This document shows, one piece after another, positions 31,651-39,964 of a stretch of 64,000 nt of DNA. Position numbers and translations under genes: made by a program. The DNA comes from an uncultured Paracoccaceae bacterium (lineage in GTDB: Bacteria; Pseudomonadota; Alphaproteobacteria; Rhodobacterales; Rhodobacteraceae). Each line of letters begins with the position of its first letter. The stretch's first letter is position 1. The notes below the pieces were generated by a model. The model was not told where the DNA came from. It was given only the letters and a program-made list of their open reading frames with translations, and made no database searches. Where the stretch lies: positions 496,001 through 560,000 of the forward strand of contig CANMYO010000001.1 of the NCBI GenBank assembly GCA_947502145.1, written 5' to 3'.

Positions 31651-33228
31651 ATGCGCGACTTTCACCTGCCGGGCCGATCTGCGACCTACGCCTGCAATGG
31701 CATGTGCGCCACGTCGCACCCGCTGGCTGCGAAGGTTGCGGTGCAGATGCTGGAGGCCGGCGGCAATGCGATGGACGCCGCCATTGCCGGTGCGATTCTT
31801 CTGGGTATTGCCGAACCACAGATGACCGGGATTGGCGGCGATTGTTTTGCACTGTTCACACCGCCGGGCGAAGATCGCGTGATTGCGCTGAATGGCTCAG
31901 GGCGTGCGCCGGCGGGCCTGTCTGCAGACCGGCTGCGCGCAGATGAGCACAAGATTTTTCCAAAGACTGCGGTTGATGCGGTCACGGTGCCCGGCGCGGT
32001 TGATGCCTTTTGCCGCCTGTCGCGGGATTGGGGCAAGCTGGGGATGCGTGCCGCCTGTGCCCCCGCGATCCACTACGCAGAGGCAGGCATTCCCGTTGCA
32101 CCACGGGTCGCTGCGGATTGGGTAGGCGATTCTTCTGTTTTGACAGGGCAGGCAAAGGCCGACTATCTGATCGCAGGCAAGGTCCCCCGCCCCGGACAGA
32201 TTTATCGCGCCCCCAAGATGGCCGCGGCCCTGCGCCACATCGCGATGGACGGGCGTGCCGGCTTTTATGAAGGCGAGGTGGCCGAAGACATGGTGGACAG
32301 CCTGCGCGCCTGTGGCGGCACCCATACGCTTGCCGATTTCGCGGCGACGCAAAGCGACTATGTTGACCCGGTTGCGGGCGGGTATGGCGGGCTTGAGCTG
32401 CTGGAACATCCCCCCAATGGCCAGGGTGCCACCGCAATCCTGCTGCTAAATATTCTCAGCCATTTTGACATCGCGGGGATGGCCCCCTTTGGCGCGGAGC
32501 GGGCCCATATTGAGGCCGAGGCCACCAAACTGGCCTATGATGCACGTGACCGTTTCCTTGCTGACCCGGATCACATGGCACGGCTGGATCATCTGCTGTC
32601 ATCTGATACTGCCGCAAAGCTCGCAGCCCTGATCGACCCGGCGCGCGCCCTGCCCGCGGCACTGCCCGGAGCGGGAGCCGTCCACAAGGACACGATCTAT
32701 ATCACTGTCGTTGACAAGGACCGCATGGCGGTGTCGCTGATCTATTCGATTTTCAATGGTTTTGGATCCGGCATCAGCTCTGACAAGTTCGGGATCCTGT
32801 TCCACAACCGCGGCGCCGGGTTCAACCTAATCCCCGGCCACCCGAACGAGGCGGCCCCCGGCAAACGCCCGATGCACACAATCATCCCCGCCATCCTGCG
32901 CAGGCGAGGCAAGCTTTTGATGCCGTTTGGGGTAATGGGAGGGCAATACCAATCCGCAGGCCATGCGCGATTTGTCAGCAATGTCACCGATTTTGGCATG
33001 GACCCGCAGGCCGCGATCGATGGCCCGCGCGCATTTGCCTACCAAGGCGCGCTGCGGGTCGAAAACGGCTATGGCGACGCGGTGAAACAAGCGCTGAGCG
33101 ATCTGGGCCACACTGTCGTAGCCCCGCCCAGCGCCATTGGCGGTGCGCAGGCGATCCTGATCGGGGAGGATGGTGTGTTGATCGGTGGATCAGACCCGCG
33201 CAAGGATGGTTGCGCGCTTGGATACTGA
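31651..33228 (+). CDS. Gamma-glutamyltransferase-family protein
   Basis: 525 aa. N-terminal nucleophile fold. The conserved maturation/catalytic Thr is at ~348 in VHKDTIYITVVDKD, and NAMDAAIAGAILLGIAEPQMTGIGGDCF is typical of the large subunit (residues ~38-65). It hydrolyses or transfers gamma-glutamyl groups of glutathione and related compounds. No signal peptide is visible, so it is likely cytoplasmic, unlike the periplasmic E. coli Ggt. GGGGGA precedes ATG 31651. A structured upstream region may be its leader. Confidence 0.9.
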   Translation: MRDFHLPGRSATYACNGMCATSHPLAAKVAVQMLEAGGNAMDAAIAGAILLGIAEPQMTGIGGDCFALFTPPGEDRVIALNGSGRAPAGLSADRLRADEHKIFPKTAVDAVTVPGAVDAFCRLSRDWGKLGMRAACAPAIHYAEAGIPVAPRVAADWVGDSSVLTGQAKADYLIAGKVPRPGQIYRAPKMAAALRHIAMDGRAGFYEGEVAEDMVDSLRACGGTHTLADFAATQSDYVDPVAGGYGGLELLEHPPNGQGATAILLLNILSHFDIAGMAPFGAERAHIEAEATKLAYDARDRFLADPDHMARLDHLLSSDTAAKLAALIDPARALPAALPGAGAVHKDTIYITVVDKDRMAVSLIYSIFNGFGSGISSDKFGILFHNRGAGFNLIPGHPNEAAPGKRPMHTIIPAILRRRGKLLMPFGVMGGQYQSAGHARFVSNVTDFGMDPQAAIDGPRAFAYQGALRVENGYGDAVKQALSDLGHTVVAPPSAIGGAQAILIGEDGVLIGGSDPRKDGCALGY

Positions 33229-33269
33229 CTGGCGGGGCGCGTCCGACATGACGCCGCACAGTGCGTGGA

Positions 33270-33596
33270 TCAGTTCAACTGCACCTGCAGCGGATAATGG
33301 CCGTCCTCAAACGGGCCAAACAGGTCGTCTAGATCGGGGTGTTCCACAGGTTCACCGGAATAGTCGGCAACGAGGTTTTGCTCTGACACATAAGCGACGT
33401 AATAGCTTTGGTCATTTTCCGCGAGCAAATGATAGAACGGCTGATCCTTGGAGGGACGGGAGTCCTCTGGAATCGCCTCATACCAGGCTTCGGTATTTGA
33501 AAACATCGCATCCACATCAAACACCACGCCACGAAACGGATGTTTGCGGTGTCGGACAACTTGTCCCAAATGGTATTTTGCACGCGTCTTGAACAT
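33270..33596 (-). CDS. hspQ: Heat shock protein HspQ
   Basis: 108 aa, the full YccV/HspQ family length. Conserved stretches include AKYHLGQVVRHRKHPFRGVVFDVD, KDQPFYHLL and YVAYVSEQNL. In E. coli it binds hemimethylated DNA and acts as a specificity enhancer of the Lon protease. It is divergent from an AEC transporter, with a TTGACA -35-like element about 50 bp upstream. Confidence 0.93.
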   Translation of the reverse strand: MFKTRAKYHLGQVVRHRKHPFRGVVFDVDAMFSNTEAWYEAIPEDSRPSKDQPFYHLLAENDQSYYVAYVSEQNLVADYSGEPVEHPDLDDLFGPFEDGHYPLQVQLN

Positions 33597-33645
33597 ATTA
33601 AGCGTCCCCCGTAGTCGTTCTAGACCCGCTAAACCGCTGAGTCTA

Positions 33646-33651
33646 TGTCAA
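33646..33651 (-). promoter_or_regulatory. TTGACA -35-like element for hspQ
   Basis: TTGACA on the minus strand, 50-55 bp before the hspQ ATG. No good -10 match follows at 17 bp, and a weaker TCTAGA lies at 21 bp. A heat-shock sigma promoter cannot be told apart from the housekeeping type here. Confidence 0.25.
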
Positions 33652-33677
33652 CAGGGCGTTAATTAAGGAAACAGTCT

Positions 33678-34559
33678 GTGAACCTTGTCCTTACAGTCAT
33701 GGGGATCACCGCCCCAGTTTTTGGTCTGGCGGCGATCGGATATGCTTGGGTCCGGCTTGGATTCGAGTTCCGATTGCAGTTCGTAACGCGGCTTGCAATG
33801 ACACTTGCCGTGCCTTGCCTGATCTTTGTTTCTCTGATGCAGACAGAGATTGACCCTGCGGCATTGGCCGATATCTCAATGGCCAGTTTCTTAGGTTATG
33901 CTATTGTAAGCGTTATATTTTTCGCAATTGTAAGGCTAGCTCGGTTCAATCAACAGACCTATCTGGCGCCTTTGGTTTTCGGCAATACCGGCAATTTGGG
34001 TCTACCCTTGGCATTATTTGCCTATGGCGATGTTGGTCTTGGGTATGCGGTTGTTGTTTTTGCGGTGATGGCCGTCTTTTCCTTCACGATTGGCGTCTGG
34101 CTTGTCGCGGGTGGCGGATCGCCTTGGCGCGTGCTGAAGGAACCGATGGTCGGCGCAACGCTGCTTGGCGGCCTGTTCCTGTGGCAGGGCTGGGAAACGC
34201 CAGTCCCGTTGACCAATATGTTGTCGCTGATCGGGCAAATGGCCATTCCGCTGATGCTGATTACCCTTGGCGTCGCTCTGGCGCTGCTGCAAATCAAGGC
34301 GCTGAGACCAGCAATTGTCCTGTCACTGATCAAGGCAGCGGTCTGTGTGGCCGCGGGCGTTTTCGTATCAATATGGTTTGACCTGCCTCCGATTGCGGCG
34401 GGTGTTCTTATTCTGCAAATTTCCACGCCGGTTGCGGTCACATCTTACATGCTGGCTGAAAAATATGGTGCTGACGCGCAGTCTGTTGCGGGACTCGTCG
34501 TTGTGTCGACCCTGCTGTCTCTGGTCACTTTGCCGCTTATCCTGGCATTTGTGATCTGA
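33678..34559 (+). CDS. AEC-family (auxin efflux carrier-like) transporter
   Basis: 293 aa with about ten hydrophobic helices and the family pattern (TLAVPCLIFVSLMQTE, FGNTGNLGLPLALFAYG, QISTPVAVTSYMLAEKYG). Bacterial members export small organic acids such as malate or malonate; the substrate here is unknown. It starts at GTG 33678 with AAGGA 7 nt upstream. Confidence 0.88.
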   Translation: MNLVLTVMGITAPVFGLAAIGYAWVRLGFEFRLQFVTRLAMTLAVPCLIFVSLMQTEIDPAALADISMASFLGYAIVSVIFFAIVRLARFNQQTYLAPLVFGNTGNLGLPLALFAYGDVGLGYAVVVFAVMAVFSFTIGVWLVAGGGSPWRVLKEPMVGATLLGGLFLWQGWETPVPLTNMLSLIGQMAIPLMLITLGVALALLQIKALRPAIVLSLIKAAVCVAAGVFVSIWFDLPPIAAGVLILQISTPVAVTSYMLAEKYGADAQSVAGLVVVSTLLSLVTLPLILAFVI

Positions 34560-34634
34560 TCAGGCGGCCTTAGCCGTTTTCAGAACGACATTCCCGCGCT
34601 ATACTTACAAAAAACAAAGATAAGCGAGAGGCAC

Positions 34635-35219
34635 ATGAGCAGTTTCTTTCGCGCCGCAATTGTTATTCTACTGCTGGGAAGCTGTTCCAGCGGATATAAC
34701 TCGGCGCCGCGCAATTTGGACAATGCCTGTTCGATCGTGTCAGAGCGGCCGTCATATTTACGGGCGTTCAAGCGGGTCGAACGCAAATACGGCGTGCCGG
34801 TGCCCGGCCTGATGGCGATGATCTATCAGGAAAGCAAATTCATCTCGAACAATCGCCCGCCACACCGCTACGCACTGGGTGTGATCCCGATCGGGCGGCA
34901 AAGCTCTGCCGTTGGGTACAGTCAGGCGCTTGACGGCACCTGGGCAGAGTATCAGCAAGCGGGCGGCGGACGCGGGGCCAAGCGGGATGATATTGACGCC
35001 GCCACCGATTTCATGGGCTGGTACATGGTGCAGACCGTCGCAGAAACCGGCGTGCCGATCTATGACATCCGCAACCAGTATCTGGCCTATCATGATGGGC
35101 GCACGGGATATCTGCGGGGCACCTGGAAATCAAAAAGTTGGCTGATCCGGATCGCGGGCGAGGTCGAAGCGCGTGCATTGATGTATGATCAACAGCTTCG
35201 GTCCTGCGGGAAACGCTAG
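34635..35219 (+). CDS. Lipoprotein with lysozyme-like (lytic transglycosylase) domain
   Basis: 194 aa. Lipobox LLLGSC (lipidated Cys17) after a short hydrophobic signal. The domain has YGVPVPGLMAMIYQESKF, with the expected catalytic Glu, and AVGYSQALDGTWAEYQ. It probably cleaves peptidoglycan from the outer membrane. The stop codon shares the tetranucleotide CTAG with the convergent methyltransferase. Confidence 0.85.
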   Translation: MSSFFRAAIVILLLGSCSSGYNSAPRNLDNACSIVSERPSYLRAFKRVERKYGVPVPGLMAMIYQESKFISNNRPPHRYALGVIPIGRQSSAVGYSQALDGTWAEYQQAGGGRGAKRDDIDAATDFMGWYMVQTVAETGVPIYDIRNQYLAYHDGRTGYLRGTWKSKSWLIRIAGEVEARALMYDQQLRSCGKR

Positions 35220-36025
35220 CCTGCCGGCTTTTTTGCCGTGATCACATGGGCCGAGGTGTCGAAAGTCACCTCTTCCGGGGTGCCTGCATGATGGGCCAGC
35301 CTGTCAGCCGCGATATTCAGAATTGCGGTGATCCTGTCTTCGGGCAATGCGATGCCGAACAGCGGCAACCAACCGCGCAGCTCTGCCTCGACCAAGGTAC
35401 CAAGACCAGGAAACCGCGCCTGTGCGGTTTGGGTTTTGACCACAACATCGTCAAAGCCAGCCCGAGACATCATGTCCACGACTGCCGCAGCTGCGCCAAG
35501 GCTGAAGGGTATGCGCACCGCATTGCCCGCCTCTGCGCTGATTTCGGTATCCAGCAAGGCCGCGACATCGCGATAGACGGGGTTTTCAGACAGATCATTC
35601 CAAACCGCAATGGCGCATTGCCCGCCCGGCCTTAGCACGCGCAACATATCGGCCAGGGCTGCAGCTGGGTCGGCAAAGAACATCAGTCCGAACTGGCTGG
35701 CCACGCAGTCAAAACGGCCGGCATCAAAGGGCAGGCTTTCCGCGTTGCCCTGCACCCAGGCGATGTCTGGTGCCATTTCCGCGGCCACAGCGATCATGCC
35801 GGCGCCTGCGTCCAGACCAGCAATGTCGCCTGCCGGACCGATGCGGGCCTGCGCATCGCGCGCCAGAATACCCGTGCCGCAAGCGACATCCAGAAAGGAA
35901 ACGCCTGCGCCGAGGTCAAGTTCGCGCAGCACATGGCCGGTCCAGGGCCCGCACAGGCAGGGCACAAAAAGCGCCTCATATCCGCGCGCGGCACTGATTT
36001 CTGCGGTGCTGGCGGTGCTGTTCAT
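35216..36025 (-). CDS. Class I SAM-dependent methyltransferase
   Basis: 269 aa. Motif I is VSFLDVACGTGILA, followed by the acidic residue in IAGLDAGAGM and motif with FDCVASQFGLMFF and VLRPGGQ. It resembles the UbiE/COQ5-type methyltransferases. Substrate unknown. ATG 36025 follows GGGGATCACC. It ends convergently in CTAG with the lipoprotein gene. Confidence 0.85.
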   Translation of the reverse strand: MNSTASTAEISAARGYEALFVPCLCGPWTGHVLRELDLGAGVSFLDVACGTGILARDAQARIGPAGDIAGLDAGAGMIAVAAEMAPDIAWVQGNAESLPFDAGRFDCVASQFGLMFFADPAAALADMLRVLRPGGQCAIAVWNDLSENPVYRDVAALLDTEISAEAGNAVRIPFSLGAAAAVVDMMSRAGFDDVVVKTQTAQARFPGLGTLVEAELRGWLPLFGIALPEDRITAILNIAADRLAHHAGTPEEVTFDTSAHVITAKKPAG

Positions 36026-36093
36026 CTGGTGATCCCCCAATGGTCAAGCGACGCCATGTATAGCACATGCCGCCCCTTGCCCCAAGAATCGCC

Positions 36094-36705
36094 CTAGCCG
36101 CCGCGCGCGTTGGTTTCGGCGATGATGTTGAATTTGGCATCGCTGATCGATCCGCCCGCGACAAGATCGTTCAGGATAACCGTGGTGGTTTCGCCGACAT
36201 CATCCGTAACGATCCATTGGCGCAGCTCAACCGGATTGGCGGTAAATACCAGTTGAATATTGCCGTACTGCGGGTTCTCAGGGTCTTGCGCGGTAATCGT
36301 GGTTGTCGTGCCATCACTGGTATGGCCGGTCACCATCTGCGCCCGGCCCAGATCGACGTTGCGGGCCAGAATGATGCTAAGCGGCGTTTGATTGAGCGGG
36401 TAACGCTCGGGTCCGGTGTTGGAGCGCGGATCGAAGATCGCGACCGACCCACCGCCTGCCATGACCAACGAATTGTCGGGCGGGTTGTATTCAAACCGGA
36501 TCTTGCCGGGTCGTTTGATGTAGATTTGCCCGGTGGACAATGTGCCGTCCCCGTTGATCTGGGTAAAACCACCCTGCGCCGTCAGCAACCCGTTCAGGTA
36601 GTTGGACACCTCGCCCAGTGACAATTGCTGGGCCTGTGCCGGTCCCGCCACAGCGCCAAGCGCAATGGCAGCCGTGCCTGCAAGGAAATGTCGTCGTGTA
36701 GTCAT
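36094..36705 (-). CDS. lolA: Outer-membrane lipoprotein carrier LolA
   Basis: 203 aa. The signal peptide carries a twin-arginine-like TRRHFLAG and ends AQA|QQ; a Tat-type signal is unusual for LolA. The mature part has the LolA pattern (SNYLNGLLTAQGGFTQINGDG, GKIRFEYNPPDNSLV, VELRQWIVTDDVGETTTV). It ferries lipoproteins across the periplasm. AAAGGTGAC precedes ATG 36705. In most proteobacteria it follows ftsK directly; here about 5 kb of ureide genes separate them. Confidence 0.9.
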   Translation of the reverse strand: MTTRRHFLAGTAAIALGAVAGPAQAQQLSLGEVSNYLNGLLTAQGGFTQINGDGTLSTGQIYIKRPGKIRFEYNPPDNSLVMAGGGSVAIFDPRSNTGPERYPLNQTPLSIILARNVDLGRAQMVTGHTSDGTTTTITAQDPENPQYGNIQLVFTANPVELRQWIVTDDVGETTTVILNDLVAGGSISDAKFNIIAETNARGG

Positions 36706-36806
36706 CGTGTCACCTTTGGATCGTTCCGGGCTTGTTTCACCCTTTTCAGATAGGGGCACAACACCGCAATCACAGGCGTTAAGCGATAACATGCCTGTGC
36801 AAATGC

Positions 36807-38027
36807 CTATCGCGCGGCACGATACCAGTTTGCCAGCGCATTCCTGTCATCATCTGGCAGATTGGTGATATTTGCAGGCGGCATCGCATGGCTGACGGCA
36901 GCCTGCAGATAAATCTCGCGCGCGTGGCGGGCCACATCGGCTGGCGTTTCCAGAAAGACCCCCTTGGGAGCCCATTGCAGATTGCCCCAGACGGGCTGGC
37001 GCGCATGACACATCGCACAGCGCCCTGAGACGATCTGATGCGCCGCGTCAAAACCGTCGGCAGCGGCAAATCGGGCCTCATAGGGGGTGAGGTCACGCGC
37101 CATTGAATCCTCATAAGTATCATGGCCGGGAAAGGTCGACAGCCAGGCGATCAGGATGAACAGCAGGGCCGTCGCGGCCCATGTCCAGTTCGGCTGCCCC
37201 TGCCGCGCGTGCATGGAGTTGAAATAATGTCGGATCGTCACGCCCATCAGGAACACCAGCGCGGCAATGATCCAGGCGTATTCGGTCCCAAACGACAGCG
37301 GATAGTGATTGCTGAGCATCAGGAAAATCACCGGCAGTGTGAGGTAGTTGTTATGGGTGGAGCGCAGTTTTGCGATCTTGCCATATATGGGGTCCGGGGT
37401 GCGTCCGGCCTTAAGGTCGTCCACCACAACGCGTTGGTTGGGCATGATGATCAGGAACACGTTGGCGGTCATGATCGTGGCAGTAAAAGCCCCCAGGTGC
37501 AGCAAAGCCGCACGGCCGGTAAAGACCTGATTGTAGCCCCACGACATCACCACCAAAAGAACAAACAACAGCAGCATCAGGGCGGTTGGCTGATTGCCCA
37601 AGGGCGACTTGCAAAGGAAGTCATACACCAGCCAGCCAATTGTCAGCGATGCTGCGGACAGCAATATGCCTTGGAAAACGGACAGGTCCGCCTTGTTGGG
37701 ATCAATCAGGTAAAGCTCGGCTCCGACCCAATAGACGACAGCCAGCATCGCGAAGCCCGACAGCCAGGTCGCATAGCTTTCCCATTTAAACCACGTCAGG
37801 TGCGCGGGCATTTCAGCCGGGGCAACCAGATATTTCTGGATGTGGTAGAATCCGCCACCATGCACCTGCCATTCTTCGCCGTCAGCAGGCCCCGGAAGAT
37901 CCCGGTTCAGCCCTAGATCCAACGCGATGAAATAGAAGCTCGACCCGATCCAGGCAATCGCAGTTATGACATGCAGCCATCGCACAGCAAAGGCGAGCCA
38001 GTCCCAAAGGATTGCGACATCATACAT
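36807..38027 (-). CDS. puuD: Urate oxidase, membrane cytochrome type (PuuD)
   Basis: 406 aa. About eight membrane helices (e.g. WLHVITAIAWIGSSFYFIAL at residues ~17-36) precede a C-terminal cytochrome c domain with CAMCH at about residue 335 and a later Met ligand region (AVSHAMPPANITNLP). The enzyme oxidises urate to 5-hydroxyisourate and passes electrons to the respiratory chain. It is divergent from puuE-uraD with a 66-bp spacer containing a dyad. Confidence 0.94.
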   Translation of the reverse strand: MYDVAILWDWLAFAVRWLHVITAIAWIGSSFYFIALDLGLNRDLPGPADGEEWQVHGGGFYHIQKYLVAPAEMPAHLTWFKWESYATWLSGFAMLAVVYWVGAELYLIDPNKADLSVFQGILLSAASLTIGWLVYDFLCKSPLGNQPTALMLLLFVLLVVMSWGYNQVFTGRAALLHLGAFTATIMTANVFLIIMPNQRVVVDDLKAGRTPDPIYGKIAKLRSTHNNYLTLPVIFLMLSNHYPLSFGTEYAWIIAALVFLMGVTIRHYFNSMHARQGQPNWTWAATALLFILIAWLSTFPGHDTYEDSMARDLTPYEARFAAADGFDAAHQIVSGRCAMCHARQPVWGNLQWAPKGVFLETPADVARHAREIYLQAAVSHAMPPANITNLPDDDRNALANWYRAAR

Positions 38028-38039
38028 TTTACTATTCCC

Positions 38040-38062
38040 TAGCGGTCATCGCCCTGACGCTA
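38040..38062. promoter_or_regulatory. Imperfect dyad between puuD and puuE-uraD
   Basis: TAGCGgTCA and TGACGCTA face each other across TCGCCC (one extra G in the left arm). It sits in the middle of the 66-bp divergent spacer, where one regulator could control both transcripts. No regulator gene is adjacent. Confidence 0.35.
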
Positions 38063-38093
38063 TTAAGGACTTTGCCAAGATGGAAGAGTTGAT

Positions 38094-39485
38094 ATGACCC
38101 GTTACCCCCGCGACATGTCAGGGCATGGCCCGGATGTTCCTGATGCAGCCTGGCCAAATGGCGCGCGGATCGCCGTGCAAATCGTGGTGAACTACGAAGA
38201 GGGCGGCGAAAACTGCCTGCTGCATGGTGATCCTGCCTCTGAGGCGTTCCTGTCGGAAATTGTCGGGGCGACGGCCTGGCCGGGGCAGCGACACTGGAAC
38301 ATGGAAACGATCTATGAATATGGCGCGCGGGCCGGGTTCTGGCGGCTGTACCGCCTGCTGCGAGACGTGCCCGTCACCGTTTTTGGCGTCGCGACGGCGC
38401 TGGCCCGGTCCCCCGAACAGGTCGCCGCGATGAAAGACGCAAAATGGGATATCGCCAGCCACGGCCTGAAATGGATCGATTACAAGGACATGGCGGAAGA
38501 TGAGGAGCGCGCCCATATCGCCGAGGCCATCCGCCTGCACACCGAAGTGGTCGGCACGGCACCGCGCGGGTTCTATCAAGGCCGGGCAAGCATGAATTCA
38601 GTGCGGCTGGGTGCTGAGGCTGGGTTTGAATGGCTGGCGGACAGCTATGCTGATGACCTGCCCTACTGGCAGCGGATCGGGCGGGAAGACCATTTGGTAG
38701 TGCCCTATACGCTTGATTGTAACGACATGCGGTTTGCCACACCGCAGGGCTTTAATTCTGGCGAGCAGTTCTTTGAATACCTCAGGTCCAGTTTCAATGA
38801 GCTTTACATCGACGGCGGGCGCATGATGTCCATCGGTCTGCATTGCCGTCTGGCCGGGCGACCCGGTCGCACCGAAGCCTTGCGCAGGTTCCTGGCCTAT
38901 GCCCGCGATCACGGTGGAGTCTGGTTTGCCACCCGTAGCGAGATTGCGGATCATTGGCGCAAGACCCACACCGCGCCCACGCAGCACCGCCCCTCAGCCA
39001 TGGATCGCGCACAGTTTGTCGCGGCGTTTGGCGGCATATTTGAACATTCACCCTGGATCGCTGAGCGTGCACATGGATTTGAACTTGGCCCGTCCCATGA
39101 CAGCGCGGCGGGAGTTCACAACGCATTGTGCCGCGCCTTTCGGTCGGCGTCGCAGGATGAGCGGATCGCTGTATTGAACGCCCACCCCGACCTTGCGGGC
39201 AAACTTGCCGCGGCAAAGCGGCTGACCACCCATTCCACCACGGAGCAAGCCTCTGTCGGGCTTGACGCCCTGACCGATGCCGAACGCGAGACGTTTGAGC
39301 AGGCGAATGCGGCTTATGTGGAAAAATTCGGGTTTCCCTTCATCATCGCGGTGCGCGACAACACCAAGGATGACATTCTGCGCGCTTTTGAAGCACGGCT
39401 GCAAAACGACCGGGAAACCGAGTTCGCCACTGCCTGCGGGCAGGTCGAACGGATCGCAGAATTGCGCTTGCGGGACATGTTATGA
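38094..39485 (+). CDS. puuE-uraD: Fused allantoinase (PuuE) and OHCU decarboxylase (UraD)
   Basis: 463 aa. Residues ~1-295 are PuuE, a polysaccharide-deacetylase-fold allantoinase (PRDMSGHGPDVPDAAWPNGA, NMETIYEYGARAGFWRL, SHGLKWIDY). Residues ~303-463 are the decarboxylase (DRAQFVAAFGGIFEHSPWIAERA, the catalytic-region NAHPDLAGKLA, FGFPFIIAV). One chain thus makes allantoin from OHCU and opens it to allantoate. The stop overlaps the allA start (ATGA). Hydroxyisourate hydrolase is not in the window. Confidence 0.94.
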   Translation: MTRYPRDMSGHGPDVPDAAWPNGARIAVQIVVNYEEGGENCLLHGDPASEAFLSEIVGATAWPGQRHWNMETIYEYGARAGFWRLYRLLRDVPVTVFGVATALARSPEQVAAMKDAKWDIASHGLKWIDYKDMAEDEERAHIAEAIRLHTEVVGTAPRGFYQGRASMNSVRLGAEAGFEWLADSYADDLPYWQRIGREDHLVVPYTLDCNDMRFATPQGFNSGEQFFEYLRSSFNELYIDGGRMMSIGLHCRLAGRPGRTEALRRFLAYARDHGGVWFATRSEIADHWRKTHTAPTQHRPSAMDRAQFVAAFGGIFEHSPWIAERAHGFELGPSHDSAAGVHNALCRAFRSASQDERIAVLNAHPDLAGKLAAAKRLTTHSTTEQASVGLDALTDAERETFEQANAAYVEKFGFPFIIAVRDNTKDDILRAFEARLQNDRETEFATACGQVERIAELRLRDML

Positions 39486-39964
39486 AGATTACCGCGCAGC
39501 GTATGACCGCTACCGCATTTGCACCGTTTGGCGACGTGCTTGATTGTGCAGGCGAACCCGACACGGTCATCAATGCCGGGCTATGCGACCGGTACCACGA
39601 CCGCGCAATTCTTGATTTCGGCGACGGCCGCGCCGGTATCAGCCTATTTGAAGCCAAGCCTCGAAGCTTTCCCTACACGTGTGATCTGCTTGAACGCCAT
39701 CCGGACGGTAGTCAGGCATTCATTCCGATGCACATGCACCCGTTCCTCGTGATCGTCGCGCCGGACAACAAGGGCGTGCCGGACAATCCAATCGCTTTCC
39801 TAACCAACGTCGGCCAAGGCATCAATTTCCACCGCAACACGTGGCACGGCGTGCTGACGCCGCTTTATGAACATGGTCTTTTCGCCGTCATTGACCGAAT
39901 CGGAGCGGGCGCGAACCTTGAGGAACACCACCTGGACACGCCGTTTCAGGTTGTCGCGGGCTAG
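39482..39964 (+). CDS. allA: Ureidoglycolate lyase
   Basis: 160 aa, family length. It splits ureidoglycolate to glyoxylate and urea. Recognisable stretches are AFAPFGDVLD, MHMHPFLVIVAP and NFHRNTWHGVLTPL (metal-binding His). It is coupled to puuE-uraD by ATGA. Its stop shares CTAG with the convergent GAPDH-like gene. Confidence 0.94.
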   Translation: MKITAQRMTATAFAPFGDVLDCAGEPDTVINAGLCDRYHDRAILDFGDGRAGISLFEAKPRSFPYTCDLLERHPDGSQAFIPMHMHPFLVIVAPDNKGVPDNPIAFLTNVGQGINFHRNTWHGVLTPLYEHGLFAVIDRIGAGANLEEHHLDTPFQVVAG

